Counted from the first letter of the stretch, positions 1 through 8,878 are shown. The stretch is 33,600 bases of DNA from an uncultured Methylococcaceae bacterium (GCA_903917345.1 CAIXAE010000018.1:1-33600), one strand, 5' to 3'. A program made the numbers and translations. Notes: generated by a model from the letters alone, not told the origin.

Positions 1-141
1 CAATGCCCAAACAACCAATGCTACCAATGGTATTAGTGGATCCGTCGGAGGAAATTCATCTTTTGGTAATCTTACTGTAGAAGGTGCACCAAGCCCCGGA
101 ACCGGAGGCACTACTACAAATTCTACTAATAACTCAACAAA
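1..141. repeat. Terminal direct repeat, left copy
   Basis: The first 141 bases are identical to the last 141. They lie inside a gene whose reading frame continues without interruption across the junction, so this is the overlap of a circular or circularly permuted genome. The length equals a k-mer size commonly used as the largest k in short-read assembly, so it is most likely an assembly overlap and not a packaged terminal repeat. Confidence 0.95.
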
Positions 142-661
142 CGCTGCACGAATTTCTTATCTAGCAATTGATTCTCCTTGCAACCCTTATCCCAATAGCA
201 ATACTAGCGGGTCGGGAGGAAATGGTACTGCAACGAATGGTAACGCAGGTGCTTCAGTTCCACAACCAACTACCGTACCTATGTGGTTCACCCCAGGTGG
301 TGGAGGCGGCGGCGGGGGTGCCCAAGCAGCTGCTGATGGTCTTGGTGGCAATGGAGCAACCATTTATAATGATACCCTTTTTGGATTCGCTCTTGTTGCT
401 GGCGGCACTGGGGGCACTAATACTCAGGGTGGCAATGGAAATCCGGGTATTTATGGTGTAGCTGCAGGAAGACTGGCTGCAGGTAGTGGTGCGGCGGGCG
501 GAGGATACGCATTCGGGACGGCGACCGCGAGCGCTGGAGGCACTGGTGGCTTACCCGGTGGCGGCGGCGGTGGCGGCAGTGGTGGTATCAGTGCTGTATC
601 TAATTCTGGCGCCGGTGGACAAGGTGGTGCGGGCCTAGTAATCGTAACTGAATACTTTTAA
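1..661 (+). CDS. Glycine-rich adhesin-like protein, copy 2 (3' part)
   Basis: This is the C-terminal 219 residues of a gene that starts at 33191; joined over the circle it is 309 residues, the same length as copy 1 (32252-33181). Position 1 is the third base of codon 90. The protein has long Gly runs separated by Ala/Ser/Asn/Thr and ends in VIVTEYF, as copy 1 does. Proteins of this type are annotated as glycine-rich tail-fibre or adhesin domains; in T-even-like gp38 adhesins such Gly-rich motifs form polyglycine-II helix packs that carry receptor-binding loops. A receptor-binding role is inferred. Bases 299-348 are identical to 32825-32874, and 481-549 match 33001-33069 with four differences. 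The next copy starts 8 bases after the stop, behind an AAGGAG site. Confidence 0.85.
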   Translation, partial: NAQTTNATNGISGSVGGNSSFGNLTVEGAPSPGTGGTTTNSTNNSTNAARISYLAIDSPCNPYPNSNTSGSGGNGTATNGNAGASVPQPTTVPMWFTPGGGGGGGGAQAAADGLGGNGATIYNDTLFGFALVAGGTGGTNTQGGNGNPGIYGVAAGRLAAGSGAAGGGYAFGTATASAGGTGGLPGGGGGGGSGGISAVSNSGAGGQGGAGLVIVTEYF

Positions 662-669
662 GGAGATGT

Positions 670-1581
670 ATGGCAACAAATAATGCAATTAATAATGGTG
701 GCGTTATAACAACAACATTTACCAATAGTGGTACATGGACAAAAAATAATAGAACTCGCGTTGTCAGTATCGCTTTATGGTCTGGCGGCGGCGGTGGGGG
801 GTCGGGCCGTAAGGGAACTCTGAATGCTGCGAGCGGAGGCGGTGGTGGCAATGGCGGTTCCTTTTATGCAGTCAGCTTTCCGGCAACATTTTTTCATTCT
901 TCAGAAACGGTAACTATTGGAGCCGGGGGGAATGGTGGTGCAGCCCAATCTACTGATGCAACTAACGGCATAAATGGAAGCCCAGGCGGCAATACATCTG
1001 TAGGAAATATTGTTGTTCTTGGTGGCGGTGCTGGTAGTGGCGGCGGAACAACTTCAGGAAATACTTCATCACTTTTTCCCTTACATTCATTTCTTGGTCT
1101 TGATGCCCCGGTCAGTCCGATAAATCAAGGAACATCAGGAATAGGCGGCACAGGAAGCAATCTTACCGGTACCGCTGGATCAAACAATGTTTCAAGTTCA
1201 TTTGTTGGTCTCGCTATAGCTGGTGGGGGTGGTGGTGGTGGTGGAGCAGCTACGGCAGCTGATTCAATCGGTGGTGCCGGTGGTGCAATAGTTTTTGACA
1301 TTAATGGCTACGTTGTAGCAGCTGGAGGTGCCGGATCTAATACCACCGGCGGCAACGGAAATGCGGGTCTTTATACCGTACCAAGTAACGTATTATTTGG
1401 TGGTTCTGGCGGCGCGGGCGGTGGATTTATTCATACTGCCAACACCGCTTCAAATGGCGGAAATGGAGGCTACCCGGGAGGGGCAGGCGGAGCCGGATCT
1501 GGCGGTGTAACGGCTATTGTCAGTTCTGGCGCCGGCGGAAACGGGGCAAATGGTTTGGTTTTAATTACAGAATATTTTTAA
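670..1581 (+). CDS. Glycine-rich adhesin-like protein, copy 3
   Basis: A 303-residue paralogue of the genes at 32252 and 33191. It shares the N-terminal block (NNGGVITTTF, then TWTKN, then an RxRVV strand and the first Gly run with SGRKGT) and the C-terminal TEYF. The middle is more diverged than between copies 1 and 2. AAGGAG at 660-665 precedes the ATG. The N-terminal third looks like a short beta-sandwich anchor and the rest like a polyglycine array. It is the last gene of the rightward arm, followed by a strong terminator at 1635-1660. Likely a virion-surface receptor-binding or fibre-tip protein; the function is inferred from composition and position. Confidence 0.85.
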   Translation: MATNNAINNGGVITTTFTNSGTWTKNNRTRVVSIALWSGGGGGGSGRKGTLNAASGGGGGNGGSFYAVSFPATFFHSSETVTIGAGGNGGAAQSTDATNGINGSPGGNTSVGNIVVLGGGAGSGGGTTSGNTSSLFPLHSFLGLDAPVSPINQGTSGIGGTGSNLTGTAGSNNVSSSFVGLAIAGGGGGGGGAATAADSIGGAGGAIVFDINGYVVAAGGAGSNTTGGNGNAGLYTVPSNVLFGGSGGAGGGFIHTANTASNGGNGGYPGGAGGAGSGGVTAIVSSGAGGNGANGLVLITEYF

Positions 1582-1634
1582 TACGTGTATTCTGGTAGTG
1601 AGATCTTATGCACTACACTTTTCTTCTCTTTTGT

Positions 1635-1660
1635 ACGTCGTCCTTCGGGGCGACGTTTTT
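1635..1660 (+). terminator. Intrinsic terminator of the rightward arm
   Basis: A 9-bp stem (1635-1643 with 1648-1656, one G-U pair) closed by a TTCG tetraloop and followed directly by a T run. It lies 53 bases after the last rightward gene and before the convergent leftward gene that ends at 1709. Confidence 0.9.
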
Positions 1661-1698
1661 ACATCATAAGAGGGGGTAAGGCCTCCTATGATGTAAAA
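1657..1698. repeat. Long inverted repeat between the convergent arms
   Basis: TTTTACATCATA (1657-1668) and TATGATGTAAAA (1687-1698) are perfect 12-bp arms around an 18-base centre that contains a small GAGG/CCTC pairing. The left arm begins in the T run of the preceding terminator. Neither strand has a U-rich tail after it, so it is not a canonical terminator; it may protect or process 3' ends of both arm transcripts, or be a protein-binding or recombination site. Confidence 0.75.
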
Positions 1699-1708
1699 GA
1701 GAGAGTAA

Positions 1709-3904
1709 TTAAAAGTTGTTTGCTTGTGATGTATTAAATAACATGGCGTTAAGCTGAAAATCGGCAAATGCAGCATCAGTACTCATCATTTGAGCTTGGC
1801 TCAATGACAATCTCAACTGTACCGTTTCACCATATGAATTGAAGTATAGATTGTGCCAGAACTTATCCTGATCAACTTCATAGGCAATGTTTGCATACGG
1901 GGTCGTTTCAAGAACATAGCCCTCATTAGTCTGGCTTGAGGACGAAGAATAATCAGTCACCATTATTTGGCCAGTTGTGGTTCTATCAACAAAAAAGCTT
2001 ACTTTATTAAGAGATATTATCGCACCAACGGTCGCATAGAAATTATACTGCTTCGTATCAATAACTATCTGAGACACGCGAGATATCGTTCCACCGCCCA
2101 AATAATTACCACGAACTGCTACAATTCCAACATCGATAGTAAACGTGGTGTAAGAGGTTGCAGTAACCTGCCATATTAATCCATTAATAACTCCTGGGGC
2201 TCCCATATTATCGTCACTCACAATATTATCTATAAAGATATAGCTATCGTCAGCTAGATTATGATCGATGCAGGTTATAGTAACAATGTTACCAGCGACA
2301 ACAATGTTAGTAATATAAAGAGAAAAACAGTTAGTAGACTCGTCCCTATTAACAACAGAAGTCCAACCTTGTTGATTACCGGTGATAACTGATCTAAATT
2401 TATTTTGAATGGAGCCATCCTTCCAGGTTATCTGAGAGTTCTGCCACGTTACATCTAAATCATCCCATGTAAAATCTTGCTGCAAGAAAAAGAGCCCAAA
2501 AGCAGTAAACGAATCATCATTATATGCCCATGTTTTATTCACATAATCGAATACTAAAACCCGGTTGGGATAAACATCATTAAAACTGGTCTGAGCATCA
2601 ATAGAATTGTAGGCCCAATAGGCAACTTCAGTAAAATAATCCCTTATGCCAGCGACCCTTTGCGGGCCATTACTGTCATTAGAGACTTCAAATATTGTGT
2701 CAGGTATTGCACCATCAACACGTTGCACATTAAGACCATTACAAGAATGTATTCCGGTAGATCCAAATCCTAGAGCTGATCTATCAAACCCAATAATAGA
2801 ATTGGAAGACTCTACTCCAAGCTCATCGTTTAATTTCTGAAAGGTAAAAGGTAAGGCGGTGTTACCGGTATATACTAATTCCCAGGTAGAAAGCTCAAAG
2901 AAAACAATGAGTCGATCTTTCATAAAGGCACATGATATTATAGCTTGCTTGGTAGGTGCTTCAAGAAAACCACCTTTTCCGGTAACAGGGAACTGGAGCC
3001 ATGCATCTGCTGATACGGGCGATCCATTCTGGGACCAACGGATACGATTAGCAATATTAATATTCTGGCCACCAACATTCTCGGTAACATTCATCAAGAT
3101 TAATCTATTCTTGAAGGGAACAATTATCTTTGCGGTAACTATAAAATTAGGCACTGTATCAAAGGGAGTTGTAGCAGCAGTACCCAATTGGGTAAAATTA
3201 GCACCATCCCAATACCTAAACCCATCTGCTATTATGTTATTCGTTATAAAAAGTAAAAAATCAGAAGAATCTGCACCGCGATAATTAGTTGTCCAGAAAA
3301 AGTCGGAATCAGATCCTGTCCATTGATTATTACCCGCACCACCAGTAACTTGGTTCCAACCAGTATTATAGTCGAACATATAAGCAAAAGCAGTATCAAA
3401 TCCAAATAAAAGCTCATCAGATACATCTGAAACTTCATAAGAGCCAAAGCCCATTACCGGCAACGCAGGATAGAAAAAGATATCTTCATTGGGAATAGAT
3501 CCTCTAATGGTAAGAATTCCCATCGTAGTATCAAATGTTGATACCGACAATCCTGTTGTCAGCAAAGGTGCCGGTACTCCCAGTTGGTTCACCGTGAGAA
3601 CTTCATTGTCCACAGAAAACATCTGCCCAGGTATAAAAGTTATAACCGGTGTAATAACCGCAGGCCCAAAATTGCCTGCTCCATCAGTCATCCCTATATT
3701 AATCCGAAACCTACTAAATAATTGATCAAACGGAGCTGCTTTGCTTTCATTCATCAAATTGGTACCAAAGCGCTTTCTCACCGTGCCACGCCAAGTATAC
3801 GCATTCTGCAAGTTCTCAAAAGCATCATCCATAATAAGCCACGGCTTAACATTTGTTTGCTGCCCAGACTTTATAGGAGCTATAAGAAATTTATCAATTT
3901 TCAT
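1709..3904 (-). CDS. Tail nozzle / packaged-DNA stabilisation protein
   Basis: A 731-residue protein, last gene of the leftward arm. The N-terminus (around residues 25-50) has the pattern DDAFENLQNAY then RGT then RKRFG, characteristic of phage stabilisation or nozzle proteins such as P22 gp10 and podovirus tail tubular protein B, where it precedes a beta-propeller. The remainder is beta-rich with many Trp/Tyr/Asn, consistent with a propeller. These proteins extend the tail below the adaptor and plug or guide DNA exit. The order adaptor (5161-6216), two tail proteins, then this gene fits a podovirus tail module. AGGATAACC precedes the ATG. The assignment rests on the N-terminal motif, length and context. 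Confidence 0.72.
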   Translation of the reverse strand: MKIDKFLIAPIKSGQQTNVKPWLIMDDAFENLQNAYTWRGTVRKRFGTNLMNESKAAPFDQLFSRFRINIGMTDGAGNFGPAVITPVITFIPGQMFSVDNEVLTVNQLGVPAPLLTTGLSVSTFDTTMGILTIRGSIPNEDIFFYPALPVMGFGSYEVSDVSDELLFGFDTAFAYMFDYNTGWNQVTGGAGNNQWTGSDSDFFWTTNYRGADSSDFLLFITNNIIADGFRYWDGANFTQLGTAATTPFDTVPNFIVTAKIIVPFKNRLILMNVTENVGGQNINIANRIRWSQNGSPVSADAWLQFPVTGKGGFLEAPTKQAIISCAFMKDRLIVFFELSTWELVYTGNTALPFTFQKLNDELGVESSNSIIGFDRSALGFGSTGIHSCNGLNVQRVDGAIPDTIFEVSNDSNGPQRVAGIRDYFTEVAYWAYNSIDAQTSFNDVYPNRVLVFDYVNKTWAYNDDSFTAFGLFFLQQDFTWDDLDVTWQNSQITWKDGSIQNKFRSVITGNQQGWTSVVNRDESTNCFSLYITNIVVAGNIVTITCIDHNLADDSYIFIDNIVSDDNMGAPGVINGLIWQVTATSYTTFTIDVGIVAVRGNYLGGGTISRVSQIVIDTKQYNFYATVGAIISLNKVSFFVDRTTTGQIMVTDYSSSSSQTNEGYVLETTPYANIAYEVDQDKFWHNLYFNSYGETVQLRLSLSQAQMMSTDAAFADFQLNAMLFNTSQANNF

Positions 3905-3908
3905 ATGG

Positions 3909-4562
3909 TTATCCTAATGTTCCTATGGCTAAATAAGATAAGTTAAATGCAGCAAGAGGGGTATCAAATAATTTAAAAATTTGAAAATCAACATTAGTGG
4001 AAATAGCTGTAGTTTGAAAATATACTACTTCAATATCGGCCGCATATGCGGGATCAAAATAATAAGATAAAAATATTAAAGGGGATGATCCCGCTAGAAA
4101 TTGAACCGTAATTGGTGAACCAGGAGGATTATAAGGCACTGTATAAGTCCCAGCATTCTGTCCAACACCACCAATACTGCCCCATTTTACTAATATATTC
4201 GCACCAATTATAAAAACCCCTTCACTAAACTGAGCACCGGGATTATCAATAAAACTATCGGTAAGCACGTTTCCTTTTCCAGAAGGATGATTGTTTCTCA
4301 TCACCGGAAAAGGAACTAGGTTCAAATTAACTGGTCCTGCATGGTAATATAATAAAGCCTCTGTAGGATTAACAACTGCGGGTAAATTAGCAGGATCGGC
4401 CAAAGCTTGAACAACATTATGTTTACCCGAATCGGCTCCATTATTAAAACCAACATGATTCACTGTTAGCCAATCACTTATCGGACCAAAGTTGTTCAGA
4501 AATCCCTGTTGTGATATCGATAATTTATCATCTATCCGTGGAATATTAGGGTTATAGGGCAT
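3909..4562 (-). CDS. Tail protein with N-terminal NF...NH...GKH motif, copy B
   Basis: A 217-residue protein paralogous to its upstream neighbour (4564-5148). Both begin MxYxPxIP, then D(K/R)(L/I) with a Ser-containing helix, an NNF/ENF pair, an NH about residue 36, GKH about residue 47, and both end in LAIGT. This N-terminal module is frequent in phage tail-fibre-like proteins, where it is thought to join a fibre or decoration subunit to the tail. The middle contains ILVKWGS, matching VLIKWGE of the other copy. Rich in Pro, Gly, Asn and aromatic residues, so mostly beta. The stop is 4 bases before the nozzle ATG. Probable tail appendage; exact position unknown. Confidence 0.65.
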   Translation of the reverse strand: MPYNPNIPRIDDKLSISQQGFLNNFGPISDWLTVNHVGFNNGADSGKHNVVQALADPANLPAVVNPTEALLYYHAGPVNLNLVPFPVMRNNHPSGKGNVLTDSFIDNPGAQFSEGVFIIGANILVKWGSIGGVGQNAGTYTVPYNPPGSPITVQFLAGSSPLIFLSYYFDPAYAADIEVVYFQTTAISTNVDFQIFKLFDTPLAAFNLSYLAIGTLG

Positions 4563-4563
4563 A

Positions 4564-5148
4564 TTATGTTCCTATTGCTAGGAAAGGTACAAAATATGGG
4601 GCTCCCGTATTAACTTTGGTAATAGGAAATCCTACAGTTGTTGGTACTCCCGACATTATGAAAAATTGTTGAATAACACCACCTATCTGCTGAGTAAAAA
4701 CTATAGGAACAGTAGCAAAAACTGGTATATTACCTGCTACAGGGAAATCAACATTATAAACACCTGCGGCAGGATCTGCCGCACTTGATTCTCCCCATTT
4801 AATTAAAACGGGGCCAACATAGCAATATCCGGGAGATACATTATCAGGATTAGCCAAGCTTTGGGTAAGATTTAATACAGCGCCATTATTTTGTCTCTGA
4901 AAAAAAAGTTCTACGAGTCCTGAAAAATTACCAGCTTTCGTATAAAGCGCTCCTTCAGCTGCTCCAGTTCCTGGGTCCCCAGGTTGTGCAACCAACTGCA
5001 AAAAAATATGCTTTCCTGCATCTGCTGCATTTAATGTTGCATGATTATTACCAAATACGGTAGATATCTCAAAAAAGTTTTCTTGAATAGCCGGTGCAGA
5101 TACACGTATTCTATCGGTGCCTTGTGGTATAAGTGGATCATATGCCAT
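4564..5148 (-). CDS. Tail protein with N-terminal NF...NH...GKH motif, copy A
   Basis: A 194-residue protein starting MAYDPLIPQGTD, with ENFFEI, NNHATL and AGKHIFLQL blocks, then a beta-rich body with LIKWGES and a C-terminal LAIGT. It is an evident paralogue of 3909-4562, which begins one base after its stop and has its ribosome site in this gene's last codons (AGGAAC). The start has AAAGGA upstream. It lies between the adaptor and nozzle genes, so a tail or fibre component is likely. The family motif is known from many podophage and siphophage tail genes, but receptor specificity cannot be read from the sequence. Confidence 0.65.
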   Translation of the reverse strand: MAYDPLIPQGTDRIRVSAPAIQENFFEISTVFGNNHATLNAADAGKHIFLQLVAQPGDPGTGAAEGALYTKAGNFSGLVELFFQRQNNGAVLNLTQSLANPDNVSPGYCYVGPVLIKWGESSAADPAAGVYNVDFPVAGNIPVFATVPIVFTQQIGGVIQQFFIMSGVPTTVGFPITKVNTGAPYFVPFLAIGT

Positions 5149-5160
5149 ATTAGTCCTTTT

Positions 5161-6216
5161 TTAATAGTTACCATACCACCAACCGAATGGATTCGCACCC
5201 AAGCCAGATTGGTCCGTATATATTGTGCTCGCTCTTTGATCACCTTGTTGAGCCAAGGTCCTTCTTAACACTAATTGCTGCTGCTTCATAAACTCAGGCA
5301 TTAATAATTGTACCGTTTCCATATCCGTTCTATCTTCCAGTACCTTCTTAGCAGCACCATAGGCAATATATTGCCACCATTGCTCCAAATCTGGCGATTG
5401 GTCGAATGCTAAAATCTCAGTGGGTTGAACATTACATTCAATGGTAACGTCGTACATCATGTCAGGAATAGGCCTTAAAAAGAATGTATCATTGTAGTAG
5501 AGAACGGTGATAGGCCGCGCTGCAGCATAAGAAGCATACTGGGCATTTATAGCAACGCCAGCTGCAGGAGGGGTAACAAAGAAAAGTTGAAACTGCCCAG
5601 TTATAAGATTAACAAAATTCTGTACTGGAGCGTATGGGGTTATAACTGGCTGAGGAATTGCTGGTATCGGACCGTTAGAACCGTAGAGGTTTTCTATAGT
5701 TAATTGAGTTCCTGTAACCGAATCAACCACCGAGCGAGAAATCCGTCCTTCCCCCTGCCCAAGAGAATTTGTTGTTGTAAAAATAGTGGAGTTAGGCATC
5801 AAGGGAAGATTGGGCAAAGTACCAGCAAACATTGTTGTTGCACCATCTCCTGTACCAACCTGAAACAGTGCTTTAATCATTGGCCATTTATTAAAGAAAT
5901 CTTCTCGAGATTGAGTGAAGTTAGTTTTATAACCTGCTATGTAAACAGGGTCAGATGAGGTTAGAATAGCATTCTTAAAATTATAAAGCGGTTGATCCAT
6001 GTCAATAATGTTCGTCGAATAGCTATCAATATTTGGTTGAGTATAAAAAGTGAATGTTTTACGCAGACTAAATAAACTCACATGCGATGGAAAGTCATAG
6101 AATACAAAAGTATTAATATACTGATCAATAGTAACATCAGACATTTGCAAGGGAGATGGAGTTCTGGTAAGATTCCTAACTTTCAAACGGATCGCGGTTA
6201 ATGTTGAATCTGGCAT
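5161..6216 (-). CDS. Head-to-tail adaptor / tail tubular protein A-like
   Basis: A 351-residue protein. The N-terminus is helical and acidic-basic mixed; the middle (about 110-245) is beta-rich with many Pro and aromatic residues; the C-terminal 90 residues return to helix with DLEQWWQYIAYGAAKK then EDRTDMETV and a Gln/Arg-rich helix. That arrangement, a helical-bundle adaptor with an inserted beta domain, resembles podovirus adaptors (T7 gp11-like, P22 gp4-like) that dock under the portal. It sits between head genes and tail genes. AAAGGAATG precedes the start. It could alternatively be another tail accessory factor; no enzymatic motif is visible. Confidence 0.6.
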   Translation of the reverse strand: MPDSTLTAIRLKVRNLTRTPSPLQMSDVTIDQYINTFVFYDFPSHVSLFSLRKTFTFYTQPNIDSYSTNIIDMDQPLYNFKNAILTSSDPVYIAGYKTNFTQSREDFFNKWPMIKALFQVGTGDGATTMFAGTLPNLPLMPNSTIFTTTNSLGQGEGRISRSVVDSVTGTQLTIENLYGSNGPIPAIPQPVITPYAPVQNFVNLITGQFQLFFVTPPAAGVAINAQYASYAAARPITVLYYNDTFFLRPIPDMMYDVTIECNVQPTEILAFDQSPDLEQWWQYIAYGAAKKVLEDRTDMETVQLLMPEFMKQQQLVLRRTLAQQGDQRASTIYTDQSGLGANPFGWWYGNY

Positions 6217-6233
6217 AACATTCCTTTAAGTAA

Positions 6234-6659
6234 TTATACTCGTTCTACGGTAATTATTCTGGAAGGTTCTATATCCTCAGAAACAAAATCCAATGGAACA
6301 AAGCTAAAGCGTTGAATCTTAGAACCAATGCGAGACTGTGTCTTGTTTTCATCGTTACGATAATATTCATGAACCGGATAAGCACAATTAGTGTTTATGT
6401 GTTCTGCAACCATATAGGGTATGGTATACACTTCACCATCAGTAAAATCATAATTACCAACCGGCACTTCTTTGTATTTCTTGAAAAAGAACTTAACATT
6501 CCCGCCTTGAATCTCATGGTTCTTAAACATGCCTTTTACCATCTTAGTATCTTTTTTAATAAGCGCTTCAAGTTTCGTTTTTATCTTGGCAGCAGCAGTT
6601 ACTTTTGATGATTCTTCTTTCTTTGGAGCAGATTCTGTTTTAGTTAATTCTGTAGTCAT
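6234..6659 (-). CDS. Small head or connector-associated protein
   Basis: 141 residues using the ATG at 6659, which has AAAGAGAG 5 bases upstream; a longer in-frame start at 6701 lacks a usable ribosome site. The first 45 residues are Lys/Glu/Ser/Ala-rich and likely disordered; the rest has a compact region with KFFFKKYKEVPVG and a basic C-terminus ending IITVERV. It is encoded between the 347-residue virion protein and the adaptor. In podophages this slot often holds a head completion or internal protein, but I do not recognise the family. Confidence 0.6.
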   Translation of the reverse strand: MTTELTKTESAPKKEESSKVTAAAKIKTKLEALIKKDTKMVKGMFKNHEIQGGNVKFFFKKYKEVPVGNYDFTDGEVYTIPYMVAEHINTNCAYPVHEYYRNDENKTQSRIGSKIQRFSFVPLDFVSEDIEPSRIITVERV

Positions 6660-6725
6660 TTTTTCTCTCTTTATGGTTGCAAGGGGAACGGAGTGACCCA
6701 TTCCCCTGATAATTAAACTATCTTA

Positions 6726-7769
6726 TTAAGAAGATACAATGTTGCTATATGAAGCACCAGCAGTCCAAGAAAGCACGTCACCAATTTGCCCACCAGGAGA
6801 GTTAATCCCAGCTGCAAGAATGACACCTTGTTGTCCTGTATTGGTCACTGCATCAGATAATATATTGATAGGAGCTAATGTTGTACTATTAGTTACCGCA
6901 TACGCAGTATCCATACCAACAGGAACCACGATTGCAGGGCTATAATCACCCAATGCATTACCAAGAGGCCATGTAAATGGAGTGAATGCTGTGCTATCAA
7001 TGTTTAAAGTTATAGTTTGAGTTGCCAAAGTATCATTAACAGCAACAATAGTACCTTGCAGGCCATTTATTTCTGGCATTCCAAAAAATTCAGGAGATGT
7101 ATTGTAAACACGTACTGCTTGTCCAACAGCATATCCTGATGGTACCGTCAATCCTATTACCGTTGTAGCACCTTGAGCAACACCGCTGATAAATCTATGA
7201 GGTGGATAAAACAATGGAGCAAAGTTAACAATTCTATAGAACCCAGCTGTTGCAGCAGCACCAGGAGCATTCTGCAATAAAGCGGCTATTCTAAATGAAG
7301 TATTCGCTATCAATGTATCAATAGCCCAATCATAACCGGACATATCCAATTGACCAGTAGTTCCCGACAATCTCACGATAGAACCGTTAGCTAAACCCGC
7401 AGTATTTGCGGTAGAATAAACAGGTCGAGTAGCATTGGTACCTGCAGTAATAGCTACTGGAGCGCTTAATGTGCTGCTACCTTGAACAAATGGAGTAAAC
7501 CCAGAGTTGGCTGCTATTTGTTGTTCACGAGTAGGATCATTCGCTTGAGTTCCCAATTTGACAGCTACAAATCCTTGGCCAACTGGCATACCTTGCTGCC
7601 AATAAAAATCATAACCAAGATCGGCGGCATTTTGTATCGCGGCTGTTTCATTAAAAACACGAACCCAGCTGAAACCAGATGGAATGGGTAAGAATTGCGC
7701 AACACCGGTAGAAACAAATCTACCCTGCGTTATGATAGTATCACCTTGTCCTAAAAACTGTGTAGGCAT
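6726..7769 (-). CDS. Virion structural protein, beta-rich
   Basis: A 347-residue protein directly downstream of the capsid gene. It is rich in Ala, Gly, Thr, Val and Asn with alternating hydrophobic residues and almost no Lys, the composition of a secreted or surface beta protein. About residues 190-255 contain a PPHRFISGV then TTVIGLTVPSGYAVGQAVRV segment like the beta-sandwich modules of phage decoration or fibre proteins. AAAGG precedes the ATG. Position argues for an abundant head decoration, stabilisation or fibre protein translated with the capsid protein. No specific family recognised. Confidence 0.6.
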   Translation of the reverse strand: MPTQFLGQGDTIITQGRFVSTGVAQFLPIPSGFSWVRVFNETAAIQNAADLGYDFYWQQGMPVGQGFVAVKLGTQANDPTREQQIAANSGFTPFVQGSSTLSAPVAITAGTNATRPVYSTANTAGLANGSIVRLSGTTGQLDMSGYDWAIDTLIANTSFRIAALLQNAPGAAATAGFYRIVNFAPLFYPPHRFISGVAQGATTVIGLTVPSGYAVGQAVRVYNTSPEFFGMPEINGLQGTIVAVNDTLATQTITLNIDSTAFTPFTWPLGNALGDYSPAIVVPVGMDTAYAVTNSTTLAPINILSDAVTNTGQQGVILAAGINSPGGQIGDVLSWTAGASYSNIVSS

Positions 7770-7797
7770 ATGTATACCTTTCTCTATTTAATTTTTA

Positions 7798-8751
7798 TTA
7801 AGCTGTTGGTAAAGTACTTCTCATATTTACAAGCCATTGATCGTTCAATATTCGAGAAGCTTGAGCAAACTTGTACCCGATGGTAACGTTTTGCGCTAAT
7901 GGGTCAGAATATTGCGCTGGGCGGTAAATAAATTGAGCAGTCGCACCGTCTTGACTGATGATTCCGTACGATTCACGTCCTACCACAAAAGTAGAGTATA
8001 CGTTCGCACCAAGCATTGAAGTATTAAGACTTATTGCACCAATAGAAGAAACAAGGAAGCGAACGTTTCCAACCGCACCCCATTCAGAATCCAATACATT
8101 TTGTTGAGACGGATATTGGCTTTGGTGAACAAAAGATGCTATATCTGACAATACTGACGTTAAGTCCGTGTGAGATAATCCAAAATAGGCATTTCTTACA
8201 GGGGCTGTACCAAATTTATCCTTGCCTTCAATCCCGCTTAAGAACATATAAGCGTTCTGCCCCAGCAATAATTGTGTTACTGCAGCAACGTCTGATGCTG
8301 ACAATTGTGTTGGAACGTCGGCAGAGTTACCACCAGTACAATTATAAACGCTGGTAGTTGTCAATAACATCGCTTTGGTTAATTCATCTTCAGTTTGACG
8401 GAGCGATACGCCAAGACGTAAAGCTGCTTCATTGAGCACTTGGTCTTGGTTTTGCAATACAACTTGCTCGTTAAGGGCAATGTATGTACCATACCAATTT
8501 ACTACCGCATCGATGTCTGTCGCAACGAGGTTTTGTGCTGGTGGTGTGACCCCAGAATTGCCAAGTGGAATTAAAGCTGTGTTGAGCGGAGAATATCTTC
8601 TGAAGCGCATAGTCGTACCACCGTTGCGTGGCATGCGATATTTTTCAGATGGAATATTCATAATCATGTTGGGAGTAGGAACTGAAAGTAGCTTAGCGTT
8701 AAACGTCTGTTGGACGGGCGCCGACAGTATACTCGTTGTAGTTATAGCCAT
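7798..8751 (-). CDS. Major capsid protein, N4-gp56-like (HK97 fold)
   Basis: 317 residues from the ATG at 8751, which has GAAGG five bases upstream; a longer reading would need a TTG at 8763. The N-terminal region has a basic stretch (EKYRMPRNGGTTMRFRRY) followed by a PLGNSGVTPP loop, then a long helix about residues 95-125 with LNEAALRLGVSLRQTEDE, the pattern of the N4-gp56 family of capsid proteins. The C-terminus (VGRESYGI, then a VTIGYKFAQASRIL strand-helix and NDQWLVNM) fits the family's A-domain end. Order scaffold-capsid is standard for podophages. It should be the most abundant virion protein. Confidence 0.8.
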   Translation of the reverse strand: MAITTTSILSAPVQQTFNAKLLSVPTPNMIMNIPSEKYRMPRNGGTTMRFRRYSPLNTALIPLGNSGVTPPAQNLVATDIDAVVNWYGTYIALNEQVVLQNQDQVLNEAALRLGVSLRQTEDELTKAMLLTTTSVYNCTGGNSADVPTQLSASDVAAVTQLLLGQNAYMFLSGIEGKDKFGTAPVRNAYFGLSHTDLTSVLSDIASFVHQSQYPSQQNVLDSEWGAVGNVRFLVSSIGAISLNTSMLGANVYSTFVVGRESYGIISQDGATAQFIYRPAQYSDPLAQNVTIGYKFAQASRILNDQWLVNMRSTLPTA

Positions 8752-8842
8752 ATTAGCCTTCAATATTTGATAAATAATATTTAAAGTTTGACTACAAGCC
8801 GGACGAGTTCTTGAACTGGGCTTTTGCGTCCATAGAAATAGA

Positions 8843-8878
8843 TTAAGGTAGACGAAGCCTTAGTTGCGTCTACCTTAA
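8843..8878. other. Strong intergenic hairpin between scaffold and capsid genes
   Basis: TTAAGGTAGACG (8843-8854) and CGTCTACCTTAA (8867-8878) form a perfect 12-bp stem with a 12-base loop. It lies in the 163-base gap upstream of the capsid start and has no T run on the coding (minus) strand side, so it is more likely an RNA processing or stabilising element that lets capsid mRNA accumulate than a terminator. No gene was seen in the gap. Confidence 0.75.

Noticed and set aside
1-141. Terminal repeat as a true packaged direct terminal repeat
   Set aside because: It lies inside a coding sequence and its length matches a common assembler k-mer; a packaged repeat is possible but less likely.
281-661. 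Separate 126-residue gene starting at 281
   Set aside because: The frame is open from position 2 and continues from 33191 across the circle, so 281 is only an internal Met.
6660-6701. Longer N-terminus for the gene ending at 6234
   Set aside because: The ATG at 6701 has AGGGGA touching the start; the ATG at 6659 has a properly spaced AAAGAG site.
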